DNA of 51,975 nucleotides from Helicobacteraceae bacterium. GTDB taxonomy: Bacteria > Campylobacterota > Campylobacteria > Campylobacterales > Sulfurimonadaceae. A model generated the notes under the pieces. It ran no database searches. It was not told the origin of the DNA and worked only from the letters and a program-made list of their open reading frames with translations. The position numbers were made by a program, and so were the translations under genes. Shown piece after piece: positions 32,800 through 42,879 of this stretch. Location: positions 1 through 51,975 of the forward strand of contig JAMONY010000012.1 of the NCBI GenBank assembly GCA_027066325.1, read 5' to 3'. The stretch's first letter is position 1, and every line of letters begins with the position of its first letter.

Positions 32800-33270
32800 T
32801 CATTTTTCCTTTTCTTTGCAGTTTTTACATATGCCATATATCTGCATGGAGTGATCTCTCATATCAAAACCAAACTGCTTGGCTATCTCCTGCTGGCGCC
32901 TCTCTATAATCTCATCTACAAACTCTATAATGCTAGCACAACTAGTACAGATCATATGATCGTGATGCTCTTTGGCACCCAACTCATACTTCTTACCCTG
33001 TGCACCAAAAGAGAGAGAGCTTACAATCCGCTCACCCTCAAGAAGTGAGAGCGTCCTATAGACTGTGGCGATACCTGTCTTTAGATTAGGATTCTGCTCT
33101 TTGACTAACTCATATAGCTCTTCTGGTGTTAAGTGTTCAGAGCTGTTATATAGCACATCCAATATCATCTCGCGCTGAACAGTAAACTTAAGTCCATTTC
33201 TTCTCAACAGTAGCTTAAAATCGTCTAAGAGTTTGGAGTATGGTATGAGTTTTTTATCTGAACTATTCAC
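32800..33270 (-). CDS. fur: Ferric uptake regulator family protein
   Basis: LTPEELYELV, TGIATVYRTLSLLE, HHDHMICTSCASIIEF, CKNCKEK. Confidence 0.94.
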   Translation of the reverse strand: MNSSDKKLIPYSKLLDDFKLLLRRNGLKFTVQREMILDVLYNSSEHLTPEELYELVKEQNPNLKTGIATVYRTLSLLEGERIVSSLSFGAQGKKYELGAKEHHDHMICTSCASIIEFVDEIIERRQQEIAKQFGFDMRDHSMQIYGICKNCKEKEK

Positions 33271-33836
33271 TCTTTGCTACCTGTATTGTTAACATCTATT
33301 ACACTATCTAACTGCTTCATTTTACTCACATTTAGCTCACTTGCAACATCTGCTGTATCTAGCTTCATGATATAACTACCAGTCTGGATAAGGATAGGAA
33401 AGGTGAAGCTGTTTTTGAGTGGCTCTTTTATGTTGTTTCGTACAATCTCGATGTTATTTATAGCGTATGCTATCACTGCTGCAATAAGAAAAAATTTCCC
33501 ACTACCAAGCACAAAACCAAAAATACGATCTAGTATGCCAAGTCCACTAAGTATGCTCAACTTCTTAAACATGTAGCCAGCCCCGATCATGGCTAACCAA
33601 AATAGAGCTAGCGTAGCTATAAACCCTACAAACGATATCGCAGCACTGCTCTCTAACTTTAGTGCAATATCACTAAGAAACTCACCAACACTATCACCCA
33701 CTCGTGAAGCGACAAAGATGCCGCCTATAATGCCTATGAGACCAAAAAGCTCTTTAAAGAAGCCGTTAAAAAAACCTTTGAGTCCTAAAATCAAGACAAT
33801 AGCTACAACAACAAGATCAAGATAGTTAAATTCCAT
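33267..33836 (-). CDS. CvpA family protein
   Basis: LDLVVVAIVLILGLKGFFNGFFKELFGLIGIIGGIFVASR. Start chosen at MEFNYLD. Confidence 0.9.
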   Translation of the reverse strand: MEFNYLDLVVVAIVLILGLKGFFNGFFKELFGLIGIIGGIFVASRVGDSVGEFLSDIALKLESSAAISFVGFIATLALFWLAMIGAGYMFKKLSILSGLGILDRIFGFVLGSGKFFLIAAVIAYAINNIEIVRNNIKEPLKNSFTFPILIQTGSYIMKLDTADVASELNVSKMKQLDSVIDVNNTGSKE

Positions 33837-34018
33837 ATGTTTTCCAGAGCGCAATTTGCGCAATTATAGCCAAATTGTTATGATTTTTTGGTTAAAGATT
33901 GCTTTGCTGCTGTTTTAATGCATGCTCACTTAAAAAAGCGATCTGCTAGCTGCCACATCACATCCATATGCTCTTATATTTACAGCCATAGATAGATGCT
34001 CTTTAGATATCGTACCGA

Positions 34019-34621
34019 TTAAAGATGCCAGTTATTCTTTAGAATCTTATCTGTAATCTCATCTTTTTTAGCAAAGTCTGCCCCCATGCTGATTATGAAG
34101 GCTGATGCCTCCTCTAGCGTTAGAGTTGTTTTGATAGTAAGTGAATCTTTTATGAGAACCGTATAGCCACTGGTTGGATTTGGTGAGGTTGGTATGAACA
34201 ATACACTTATGCCATTATGGCGATTGAGCAGATACGCTGGAACCCATACATCTTTTTTAGGATACTCCACCAGTACTACCTCTTTTTTACCAGACTCATC
34301 TTTGCCTGTTAGCATATCTGAGATCTTTCTTGCTACCGAGTAGATGGTGCTAATGGCTGGAATCTTAGCTATGAGATTATCGACCGCTGAGAGAAGAACA
34401 GATCGTCCATATCTCTCAATAGTCCAACCCAAAAGAGTTAAAGCTACTATAATAGATGAAATTATAGCACCTGTTGCTATATCTGAATTGGTATAATTGC
34501 TCACTACAAGATAGGCATCTAAACCTAAATTTTTAAAAAAATTTACTACTACAAGCACCAATACAAGTGGCAGAAGCGATAGTGCTCCCACAAAGATATA
34601 ACGAAGACTCTTCTTAATCAA
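34019..34621 (-). CDS. DUF502 family membrane protein
   Basis: Two TM helices, IPAISTIYSVARKISDML, FIPTSPNPTSGY. Confidence 0.88.
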   Translation of the reverse strand: MIKKSLRYIFVGALSLLPLVLVLVVVNFFKNLGLDAYLVVSNYTNSDIATGAIISSIIVALTLLGWTIERYGRSVLLSAVDNLIAKIPAISTIYSVARKISDMLTGKDESGKKEVVLVEYPKKDVWVPAYLLNRHNGISVLFIPTSPNPTSGYTVLIKDSLTIKTTLTLEEASAFIISMGADFAKKDEITDKILKNNWHL

Positions 34622-35990
34622 AACTAACTCCTAAAATATTTTTCCAAAATAGATTTGCCATAAGAACTATGAGCGTTATAGCTATAAGATTAAAGACTAT
34701 ACCATACATGGCCATGGTTTTAACTTTGATAACCCCACTAGCCATAGCAATGGCGTTTGGAGGAGTGGCAATAGGGAGCATAAAAGCGTAACTAGCGCAG
34801 ATAGCAGCAACCATCATAAAGAGCGTAGGGTCCAAGCCAGTCTGGATAGTCATAGAGTAGATCACAGGCAACATTATAGATATAAGAGCTGTATTGGAGG
34901 TGATCTCTGTTGTAAAAGTGATCATAACCGCTACAATAATAAGCATCACAAGTGGCGATAAGTGAGAGTATGAGATTAGAAGCGAAGCTATCTCATCTGC
35001 TAAGCCAGTTCCAGAAAATGCTTTAGCAATAGCAAATCCAGCTCCAAATAAAAACATGATGGCATATGGTATCTTATGGTTATCCTCTCTCCAGTCTAAG
35101 ATACTAAATGGTGGCGCAAATAGCAGTAGCCCCACGCTCAAAAGGATAAGCGGCTCACTAAGTCCAAGTCCACCCCACCAAGGCTTAATAGGCGCATTGA
35201 TAAAGAGTATTGCTATAAGCGAACAGAGTAAAAATATAACTTTTTTCTGATCTTTAGTGACAACTATCTCCTCACTACTTCTCTCTAGCTTCACATCCGA
35301 TACACCAATACTCAACACATACGAAACAACAAAAAACATAGCCAATACAAGAGGTGCTACCATCCACATCCACTGAAAAAATGGTATCATCTCCAGACCC
35401 TTGTCATCTAAGATACCTAGAAGTATCATGTTTGGTGCTGTACCAATAGGTGTAAGTATGCCTCCTAGACTAGCTCCATACGCTATAGCTAAAGCAAAAC
35501 GCATCTTAAGTCGTATGTCATCTGAGATAAAGAGCGCGATAGCTATAAGCAGAAGCGTTGTGGTGGTATTTGATAAAACTGAGCTCATAACTCCTGAGGT
35601 GATAGTAAGAGAAAATATAACACCACGAGCAGTTGATGGAAATATACTTAACATCTTATTGGCTATAGTGCGATGAAACCCTGTCTTCTCAACCGCAATG
35701 GCAAGTAAAAAACCACCTAAAAATAGATAGATAATCGGGTGCGCATAGTTGATAGTAGTCTCTTTAACTTCAAGCACACCAAAGGCTGGAAAGAGCACAA
35801 TTGGCAGTAGCGATACAACACCTAAAGGCAACCCCTCATTTGTCCATAAAACTACTAGTAGGGCTACTAAGCAGAGTAGTATTGCTTGAGTATTATTGAG
35901 GGCTAGTTGCGCTAGTGCAAATACACTCAATGCTATAGCTATGGCAATTAAGATCTTACCATATGGCGCAACTTTATCAAGCGCTATCAT
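34614..35990 (-). CDS. SLC13/DASS-family anion (dicarboxylate/sulfate) symporter
   Basis: About 12 hydrophobic helices; SNTTTTLLLIAIA, GGILTPIGTAPNMILLG, ITSNTALISIMLPV, LPIATPPNAIA. Confidence 0.92.
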   Translation of the reverse strand: MIALDKVAPYGKILIAIAIALSVFALAQLALNNTQAILLCLVALLVVLWTNEGLPLGVVSLLPIVLFPAFGVLEVKETTINYAHPIIYLFLGGFLLAIAVEKTGFHRTIANKMLSIFPSTARGVIFSLTITSGVMSSVLSNTTTTLLLIAIALFISDDIRLKMRFALAIAYGASLGGILTPIGTAPNMILLGILDDKGLEMIPFFQWMWMVAPLVLAMFFVVSYVLSIGVSDVKLERSSEEIVVTKDQKKVIFLLCSLIAILFINAPIKPWWGGLGLSEPLILLSVGLLLFAPPFSILDWREDNHKIPYAIMFLFGAGFAIAKAFSGTGLADEIASLLISYSHLSPLVMLIIVAVMITFTTEITSNTALISIMLPVIYSMTIQTGLDPTLFMMVAAICASYAFMLPIATPPNAIAMASGVIKVKTMAMYGIVFNLIAITLIVLMANLFWKNILGVSFD

Positions 35991-36892
35991 CCATGCTCCT
36001 TGGCACAATTTGAGTCATCAAATGGATCAAGATGAATGATTGTCTCTACACTCTGATTGTTAAAAAGTCTAGCTATATCGATCTCTATGCGGTCACTGAT
36101 ACGGTGAGCATCTAGTAGCAATATTGCCTCATCAAAGACTATGTGTACAGAGATAAATATATCACCGCCACTTCTTCTAGTTTTAAGATAGTGCCAGCCA
36201 TTGATATCTTGCTGCATGCTAAGTAGAGTCTTAATCTTGGCTATCTCACTCTCATCAAGTGCCACATCCAAGAGCATCATAACACCCTCTTTAAGTATGG
36301 GATATGCCGCTACAACCATATAGATAGCGATAGCTATGCCTAAAACTGCATCTACTATCTCAAAACCACTATAGTAGATCACTATAAGTGAGACTAAAAC
36401 TGCTGCATTAGTAAAAAGATCTGTTTTGTAGTGAAGTGCATCTGCTTTTATGACCAGATTATTGGTACGAACTGCTACTCTATGTAAGAACACCACAAGT
36501 GCTGCAGTAATAACAATCGATACTATCATAACTGCTATAGCCACATCCATATACTCTATCTCTTTAGGATTTAGTAGCTTATCGATTGCGCTATAGAGTA
36601 TGTATAGGGCTGATATCGATATGATACTGCCCTCAACAACAGCGGCAATAGCCTCCATCTTTCCTCTGCCAAAGTTAAAGGTCTCATCTGCTTTACGCTC
36701 TGATTGATGTAGACTAAAGTAGTTAAAGAGTGAGACTATAAGATCAAGAAGTGAATCTATCGCTGAAGCTAGAAGTGCTACAGAACCACTAAGTAGACCC
36801 ACTATAAGTTTAATGCTCACAAGCAAAGCGGCGGTTGAGCTTGATACAACTGTTGCTATTTTTTCTATTCTCATAGTTGGAATTTTAGCCAA
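35987..36892 (-). CDS. Cation diffusion facilitator (CDF) family transporter
   Basis: LLASAIDSLLDLIVSLFN, KADALHYKTDLFTNAAVL, C-terminal cytoplasmic domain. Confidence 0.92.
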   Translation of the reverse strand: MAKIPTMRIEKIATVVSSSTAALLVSIKLIVGLLSGSVALLASAIDSLLDLIVSLFNYFSLHQSERKADETFNFGRGKMEAIAAVVEGSIISISALYILYSAIDKLLNPKEIEYMDVAIAVMIVSIVITAALVVFLHRVAVRTNNLVIKADALHYKTDLFTNAAVLVSLIVIYYSGFEIVDAVLGIAIAIYMVVAAYPILKEGVMMLLDVALDESEIAKIKTLLSMQQDINGWHYLKTRRSGGDIFISVHIVFDEAILLLDAHRISDRIEIDIARLFNNQSVETIIHLDPFDDSNCAKEHG

Positions 36893-36922
36893 AAATGGCT
36901 AAAACTTAAGCATTATCTGTAG

Positions 36923-37828
36923 CTATGGTGCCTCTATTAAGGTTACAGGCTTTATAGTTGTGGTTGTAATATTTGTATTGCTTGGGTAGTCTTGATGTAT
37001 CTCATCCACACTCTTTGCATCTAGCTCTCTTTGAGCCTCTCTTTGTGCTAAAAAACCTGGTAGTATCTGCTCTATATCCATCAGAGTAGAGTTATTGTCT
37101 AGCTCATAAAATCTATTTGCTTTAAGCACGCTATAGAGTCTATATACATACTCATCTCTTAGCTCCGAATAGTGCCTTAAGTATTTTAATAGTTCAGATG
37201 CATTATCTATCTTGGCTCTATGTGCTCTAAAATCTCTATAGGCGTATCCGCTACTTATCATATGAAAATAGTCCTTAATTGAACCATTTACTTCGCTATA
37301 TTTTCTAACATATATCTCTTTAGAGCCGCGTGTTTGAGAGGCTCTTATGCGTGGCTCAGTACTGTCATATGACCATATGCCAAAAGCATTATTTGCCTCT
37401 TTATAAAATCTTGAACTACCCCAACCGCTCTCAAGCGCAGCCTGAGCCAATACTAAAGATACCGGATGAGTTTTCATGCGCACAAGCAGATCGCTCCTAT
37501 CTGTAGCACTATAGAGCCTCATTTTCTCATCTAACCATGCGCTCTGCTCTTCTAGCTCTATAAGTTTTAAAGCTCTGTTATACTCTCTATCTAACTCATT
37601 TTTCACCTTAACTACAGCAGGTTTCATAACTGCGATAAACTTCTCTTTTGCGCCCAATGGCTTTTTTGGTAGCTCTACTGGCTCTATTTTTGGTTTTACC
37701 ATAGGTGTCAGTATTGGCTGAGGAGGCACATCTTCTACAAAAGTGCTCTGTTTTGTTATAATGTCTACTATAAAAATTACGGTGGCCATAACTAACAGTA
37801 GTAGTATAATAATAGATATATTACGCAT
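36923..37828 (-). CDS. Membrane-anchored glucosaminidase-domain (Bax-like) protein
   Basis: VSLVLAQAALESGWGSSRFYKEANNAFGIWSYD. Start chosen at MRNISIIILLLL with an AGGAG RBS. Confidence 0.88.
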   Translation of the reverse strand: MRNISIIILLLLVMATVIFIVDIITKQSTFVEDVPPQPILTPMVKPKIEPVELPKKPLGAKEKFIAVMKPAVVKVKNELDREYNRALKLIELEEQSAWLDEKMRLYSATDRSDLLVRMKTHPVSLVLAQAALESGWGSSRFYKEANNAFGIWSYDSTEPRIRASQTRGSKEIYVRKYSEVNGSIKDYFHMISSGYAYRDFRAHRAKIDNASELLKYLRHYSELRDEYVYRLYSVLKANRFYELDNNSTLMDIEQILPGFLAQREAQRELDAKSVDEIHQDYPSNTNITTTTIKPVTLIEAP

Positions 37829-37872
37829 AGTACTCCTAATAAAAAGCACAATTATACCAAAAGAAGGGCTAT

Positions 37873-39009
37873 ATGAGAGCATTTGACAATATAAATACAC
37901 CTATATATATCTGTGAAGAGAGTAGACTAAGAGCCAATCTTGAGCTATTAGATCGTGTACAAAAAGATAGTGGAGCTAAAGTCCTGCTGGCACTAAAGGG
38001 TTTTGCTATGCACTCAACCTTTAAGCTTGTAAGCAGATACCTAAAAGGGTGTTGTGCTAGTGGACTTTACGAGGCTAGGCTAGCTAGAGACATGATGAAC
38101 AAAGAGGTGCACACCTACTCACCCGCTTTTAAAGAGAGTGAGATTGATGAGATAGCTACTCTATCAGATCATATCGTCTTCAACTCTCCCTTGCAACTAA
38201 AAAAATTTGCAGCTAGAGTTAAGCTTGTTAATCCATCTATCAAAATAGCTCTTAGAGTCAATCCAGAATACTCCTCAACTAGTACCGCCCTGTATGATCC
38301 TTGTGCTCCTTATAGCAGACTTGGTACCACACTAGAAAACTTTGATAAATCGCTACTTAAACTTATAGATGGATTTCACTTTCATGCGTTATGTGAACAA
38401 GATAGCAGTGCGCTAGAGAGGCTTTTAGTGGCTTTTCAGAGCAACTTTGGAGAGTTCTGTTCTAGTTTAGAGTTTATTAATTTTGGAGGTGGGCACCACA
38501 TCACTAAAGATGGATATGATACAGATAAGCTTATCTGTATCATCAAAAATTTTAAAGCACACAACAACAATATAGAGATATATCTAGAGCCAGGTGAGGC
38601 GATAGGGTGGCAGTGTGGCTACCTTATGAGTACTGTATTGGACATAGTGCACAATCAAAAATCTATAGCCATCTTAGACACTTCAGCAGAAGCTCATATG
38701 CCCGATACCCTAGCGATGCCATACAGGGCTGAGGTTAGAGATGCATCTGAGGCTGGAGTAAAAAAATATAGTTATACTCTAGCTGGCAACACATGTCTGG
38801 CTGGAGACATCATGGGAGAGTACTCTTTTGATGAGAAGCTCAAAGTTGGAGATAGGGTCATATTTGAAGATCAGATACACTACACTTTTGTTAAAAATAC
38901 AACATTTAATGGCATCAAACTACCATCACTAGCGATCTTAAGAGAGAGTGGCAAGCTAGATATTATCAAAGAGTTTGGATACAGAGAGTACAAAGAGCGA
39001 CTCTCTTAA
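37873..39009 (+). CDS. nspC: Carboxynorspermidine/carboxyspermidine decarboxylase
   Basis: TPIYICEESRLRANLELL, VLLALKGFAMHSTF, GGGHHITKDGYD, LEPGEAIGWQCG, DTSAEAHMPDTL. Confidence 0.94.
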   Translation: MRAFDNINTPIYICEESRLRANLELLDRVQKDSGAKVLLALKGFAMHSTFKLVSRYLKGCCASGLYEARLARDMMNKEVHTYSPAFKESEIDEIATLSDHIVFNSPLQLKKFAARVKLVNPSIKIALRVNPEYSSTSTALYDPCAPYSRLGTTLENFDKSLLKLIDGFHFHALCEQDSSALERLLVAFQSNFGEFCSSLEFINFGGGHHITKDGYDTDKLICIIKNFKAHNNNIEIYLEPGEAIGWQCGYLMSTVLDIVHNQKSIAILDTSAEAHMPDTLAMPYRAEVRDASEAGVKKYSYTLAGNTCLAGDIMGEYSFDEKLKVGDRVIFEDQIHYTFVKNTTFNGIKLPSLAILRESGKLDIIKEFGYREYKERLS

Positions 39010-39044
39010 ACCTAAGCCCTACAGCTTTGATCAAATAAGCACTC

Positions 39045-40340
39045 TCAAGTAGTCTGCATCCTAACCCTAACTGACTTAGCATGTGCATCTAATCCTTCGC
39101 TATCTGCCAGTAGAGCACAAGCCTCTCCAAGCTCATCTATCGCCTCTTTTGAGAAAGATATAATTGAGCTCTTTTTCATGAAGTGTTCTACTGTAAGTGG
39201 TGAGTAGAACTTAGCGGTTGAGCCTGTTGGCAGAGTATGATTTGGTCCTGCTATGTAGTCACCTATCGCCTCTGGAGTATTGTGTCCTAAAAATATGGCC
39301 CCAGCATGTTTTATCTTTGAGAGAAGCTCAAATGCATTATCTGTAGCTATCTCAAGATGCTCAACTGCTAAGTTATTCATAAGATCTATCGCTTCGTCCA
39401 TATCTGATGCTACTATGATGGCTGCGCGCTTATCTATGGACTCTCTTGCTATTGCTTCTCGATCTAGTTTTGGTAACCACTGCTCTATCTCTTTTTTGAC
39501 ACTATCTGCCAAAGATTGTGATGTGGTTATCAGTATAGAGCTTGCCATCTCATCATGTTCAGCTTGTGAGAGTAGATCTATAGCTATATGGTTTGCATTG
39601 GCACTCTTATCTGCTAGCACACCTATCTCACTAGGTCCTGCTATCATGTCTATACCTACATCGCCAAAGACCATTTTCTTAGCAGTGGCGACAAAGATAT
39701 TGCCAGGCCCTGTGATAACATCTACCTTGGCAATACTCTGCGTACCATACGCCATGGCAGCTATAGCAGATGCACCTCCAACTTTATAGACCTCATCAAT
39801 ACCACAAAGATAAGCAGCAGCTAAAAGTAGCTCATGAGGCTCATTATCTGGTGTAGGCGTGCAGACTACTATACGCTCCACGCCCGCCACCTTAGCAGCT
39901 ATGGCATTCATGAGTAGTGAGCTTGGATATGCTGCTTTTCCACCTGGTATATAGAGTCCTGCGGAGTCAACAGCTGTGACTCTTTGACCCAAAATAGTAC
40001 CATTGCTTTCTGTATCAAACCAAGATTGTGGTAACTGTTTTTTGTGGTAAGACTCTATGCGATCATAGGCTAGCTTTAGTGCACTTTTGAGCTTAGGATC
40101 TATACTCTCATAGGCGCTCTTTATAGTCTCTTGATCTATAAGTAGCGCTTCTGCATTTATGGGCTTCCATCTATCGAACATCTCAACATGCTCTAACAAA
40201 GCACTATCTTTTTGCTCTTTAATCTGCTCAATAATTGAGCCTACTATCTTAGTTGTGTTTTCTATGTCCATAGCACCACGCTTCTGAAGAGTTGCAAACT
40301 CTTTTTTGAAGTCTGGTTGTGAAGTTGAAATAGTGATCAT
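39045..40340 (-). CDS. hisD: Histidinol dehydrogenase
   Basis: GLYIPGGKAAYPSSLLMNAIAAKVAGV, VDVITGPGNIFVATAKK, AGPSEIGVLAD, NHTLPTGSTAKFYSPL. Confidence 0.98.
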   Translation of the reverse strand: MITISTSQPDFKKEFATLQKRGAMDIENTTKIVGSIIEQIKEQKDSALLEHVEMFDRWKPINAEALLIDQETIKSAYESIDPKLKSALKLAYDRIESYHKKQLPQSWFDTESNGTILGQRVTAVDSAGLYIPGGKAAYPSSLLMNAIAAKVAGVERIVVCTPTPDNEPHELLLAAAYLCGIDEVYKVGGASAIAAMAYGTQSIAKVDVITGPGNIFVATAKKMVFGDVGIDMIAGPSEIGVLADKSANANHIAIDLLSQAEHDEMASSILITTSQSLADSVKKEIEQWLPKLDREAIARESIDKRAAIIVASDMDEAIDLMNNLAVEHLEIATDNAFELLSKIKHAGAIFLGHNTPEAIGDYIAGPNHTLPTGSTAKFYSPLTVEHFMKKSSIISFSKEAIDELGEACALLADSEGLDAHAKSVRVRMQTT

Positions 40341-41545
40341 ATTCTCTCTCTTTTACTCATTTTTATCTCTCTGTATGCTCTTAGAGCGTCTCTATCAAGA
40401 AGGTATTTATATCTAAAGGTGATCAGCTTTTTAAGCCAATACCCCAATAGACCGCTAAACTTAATCTTATCGAACAGTACAACAGAAGCACTATTTCTAC
40501 CAAGCGCAACCATAACACCCTCTAGCTTAAGATCCGCCTCTAACATCTCCCTACCCTCTGCATCTAGCGATATATTTTTAGCTACAACTTCAGCACTCTT
40601 CTCAGCAGAGTTAGCAGTTGGGGCTACTATATTTAGCTCTTTATCTCTTAGCTCAGCGCTATCTCCTATGGCAAATACACCCTGATGCTCTGCTACACTC
40701 AGATCTGGTTTAACGATAATCTGCCCTATACGATTTCTCTCAACATCTATACTTCTTGTTAATGATGAGGCTGTGATACCTCCAGCAAAAATCATAAAAT
40801 CAAATATTATCTCTTCGCCACTACTCAAAACAGCTAAACCATCTTTAACCTCATTAACTAAAGTATTTAGCCTCAGTACAACTCCTAGCTCTTTAAGTCT
40901 CTGTTCGCTCTTTTTAATGAGGTATCTGTCTAACCCTTCAAGTACAGACTTGCCAGCACTGATGAGATATATCTGGATAGAGTCACAAACCATACGGTTT
41001 GAGCGCATAAACTCCTCTGTATAACATGCCATCTCAGCAGCAATCTCCACACCACTAAGACCAGCACCAGCTATCACAACATTAAAACTTCTACACTCAG
41101 AGTCAGTTTCACTACGCATTCTCATAAAGAGCTCATTCTCAAATTTCTGCCTAAACGCAAAAGCATGATAGAGGCTCTTTACACCATTGGAGTACTCTTT
41201 CAAACCCTTAACAACGGGTGGAAAATTTGTACGGCTTCCCATGGCTAAAACTAAGTAATCATAGCTATAGCTACTATCTTTACAATAGACAACCATCTTC
41301 TCAAAATCTATATTCTCAACACAGCTATTGATAAAGTCTACATTTTTATAGCTTCTACATAGAGTGACCAGATCAACACTCACATCAACTAAGGTTGCTC
41401 TTTGTGCTATGAGCGCATACGCCTCAGTCTGAAGATAGTGGTACGGTTTTTGATCAATAAGTGTGATCTTAAAGTCCTCTTTACTAAGGCGTTGCATAGC
41501 ACGAACACCAGCATATCCGCCCCCTATGATCACAACTTCTCTCAT
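40337..41545 (-). CDS. NADH dehydrogenase type II-like FAD-dependent oxidoreductase
   Basis: VVIIGGGYAGVRAMQRL, VVIAGAGLSGVEIAAEM, GVFAIGDSAEL. Confidence 0.9.
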   Translation of the reverse strand: MREVVIIGGGYAGVRAMQRLSKEDFKITLIDQKPYHYLQTEAYALIAQRATLVDVSVDLVTLCRSYKNVDFINSCVENIDFEKMVVYCKDSSYSYDYLVLAMGSRTNFPPVVKGLKEYSNGVKSLYHAFAFRQKFENELFMRMRSETDSECRSFNVVIAGAGLSGVEIAAEMACYTEEFMRSNRMVCDSIQIYLISAGKSVLEGLDRYLIKKSEQRLKELGVVLRLNTLVNEVKDGLAVLSSGEEIIFDFMIFAGGITASSLTRSIDVERNRIGQIIVKPDLSVAEHQGVFAIGDSAELRDKELNIVAPTANSAEKSAEVVAKNISLDAEGREMLEADLKLEGVMVALGRNSASVVLFDKIKFSGLLGYWLKKLITFRYKYLLDRDALRAYREIKMSKRERI

Positions 41546-41548
41546 GTG

Positions 41549-42334
41549 CTATTTGCTCTTGTACTCTTTTAGAACGCCTTTTAGACGAGGTAGAAGATCA
41601 TCTGCCTTAATAGCTCCTTGTATAGGTGCAAACATCGGCTTTGGTTCGCTATCTAAAAACCAGATTTGAGGTGTTGCAGAGCCTCTGATCTCACCTGGGA
41701 TATAGTCACTCTCATCAGTAAATGCTATCATGGTTACAAAGTCTTTATTGAGAGCATCTGCTACTCTTTTATCTTGAAAAGTTGTATTTTCAAGATGCAC
41801 ACACCATTTGCAGCCATGATTAGAGACAACAATCATAAGAGGCTTTTTATCTCTACGCGCCTCCTCAACAGCTACTACAAAATTCTCTCGCCAGTTAATT
41901 ATAGGCTCTTTAGAAGCGTCTTTAGCAGATCTCTTATTGAACTCTTCAGAGACAACATCAAGTGCGCCTAAAAACTGATCAGCTTTCATAGCTCCTTGTA
42001 TAGGTGCAAACATATTAAATCCACTGGTATTTAAAAACCAGATCTCAGGTGTTGCAGAGCCTCTTAGCTCGCCTGGTATATAATCTTTCTCATCGGTATA
42101 GAGAAGAACACTTATGTACTCTTTTTTCAACTTTTCTACAACTCTTAAATCTTTTAAAGTTGTATTTTTCAATACTGTACATGCTTTGCAATTATGGTTT
42201 GAGACCACAAGCATTACAGGTTTATTTTGAGCTTTTGATGCCTTCATGGCAGCAAAATAGTCCTCTTTCCAATCTATCCCATCTGCTAACATAGCAGACA
42301 CTGCAAATAGTAAAATAAATATAACTCTTCTCAT
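41549..42334 (-). CDS. Secreted protein with two tandem thioredoxin-like domains
   Basis: Signal peptide; repeat 1 VVSNHNCKACTVLKNTTLKD...YIPGELRGSATPEIWFL; repeat 2 VVSNHGCKWCVHLENTTFQD...YIPGEIRGSATPQIWFL. Confidence 0.9.
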   Translation of the reverse strand: MRRVIFILLFAVSAMLADGIDWKEDYFAAMKASKAQNKPVMLVVSNHNCKACTVLKNTTLKDLRVVEKLKKEYISVLLYTDEKDYIPGELRGSATPEIWFLNTSGFNMFAPIQGAMKADQFLGALDVVSEEFNKRSAKDASKEPIINWRENFVVAVEEARRDKKPLMIVVSNHGCKWCVHLENTTFQDKRVADALNKDFVTMIAFTDESDYIPGEIRGSATPQIWFLDSEPKPMFAPIQGAIKADDLLPRLKGVLKEYKSK

Positions 42335-42846
42335 CTGTTTATCACCTCTGTTATTATCTCTTGAGCGATATCCTCAAGCGTTCTATCTGTAGTATCAACT
42401 ACAACATCTGCCACCTCTTTATAGAGAGGAGCTCTATGTGCATAGAGTGCTCTAGCAGCCTCCAGATCAGCAAAAAGTGGGCGTTTTTTAAGCTTTGCTT
42501 GGGCATTAGGGTGTGCTAGTATGCGCTCATAGATCTTCTCAAAACTAGCATCTAGTAGCACAACTGTACCTATCTTATTAAGACTCTCCACCTTAAAGAA
42601 GCCGCCTCCTGTAGAGATTAGAGTATCTTGAAGTGAACTACTCATCCATAAAGCAACACGCCTCTCAAGATCTCTAAAGTGGCTCTCTCCAAACTGCTCA
42701 AAGATCTTTTTAACACTTAGGCCCGACATGCTCTCTATGATATCATCACTATCAATATTGACAATATCACACCTTGAAGATATCTCTCTAGCAACACTAC
42801 CTTTGCCAACACCCATAAAACCTATAAGTACTATATTGTTAGACAC
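42331..42846 (-). CDS. aroK: Shikimate kinase
   Basis: IVLIGFMGVGKGSVAREI, FRDLERRV, ISTGGGFF. Confidence 0.95.
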   Translation of the reverse strand: MSNNIVLIGFMGVGKGSVAREISSRCDIVNIDSDDIIESMSGLSVKKIFEQFGESHFRDLERRVALWMSSSLQDTLISTGGGFFKVESLNKIGTVVLLDASFEKIYERILAHPNAQAKLKKRPLFADLEAARALYAHRAPLYKEVADVVVDTTDRTLEDIAQEIITEVINR

Positions 42847-42879
42847 TATAATCCTTCATCAAATAGTAACACACACTTA

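Noticed and set aside
39280-39789. 169-aa plus-strand ORF
   Set aside because: Entirely antisense to hisD, a certain gene; a Ser/Ala-rich shadow ORF.
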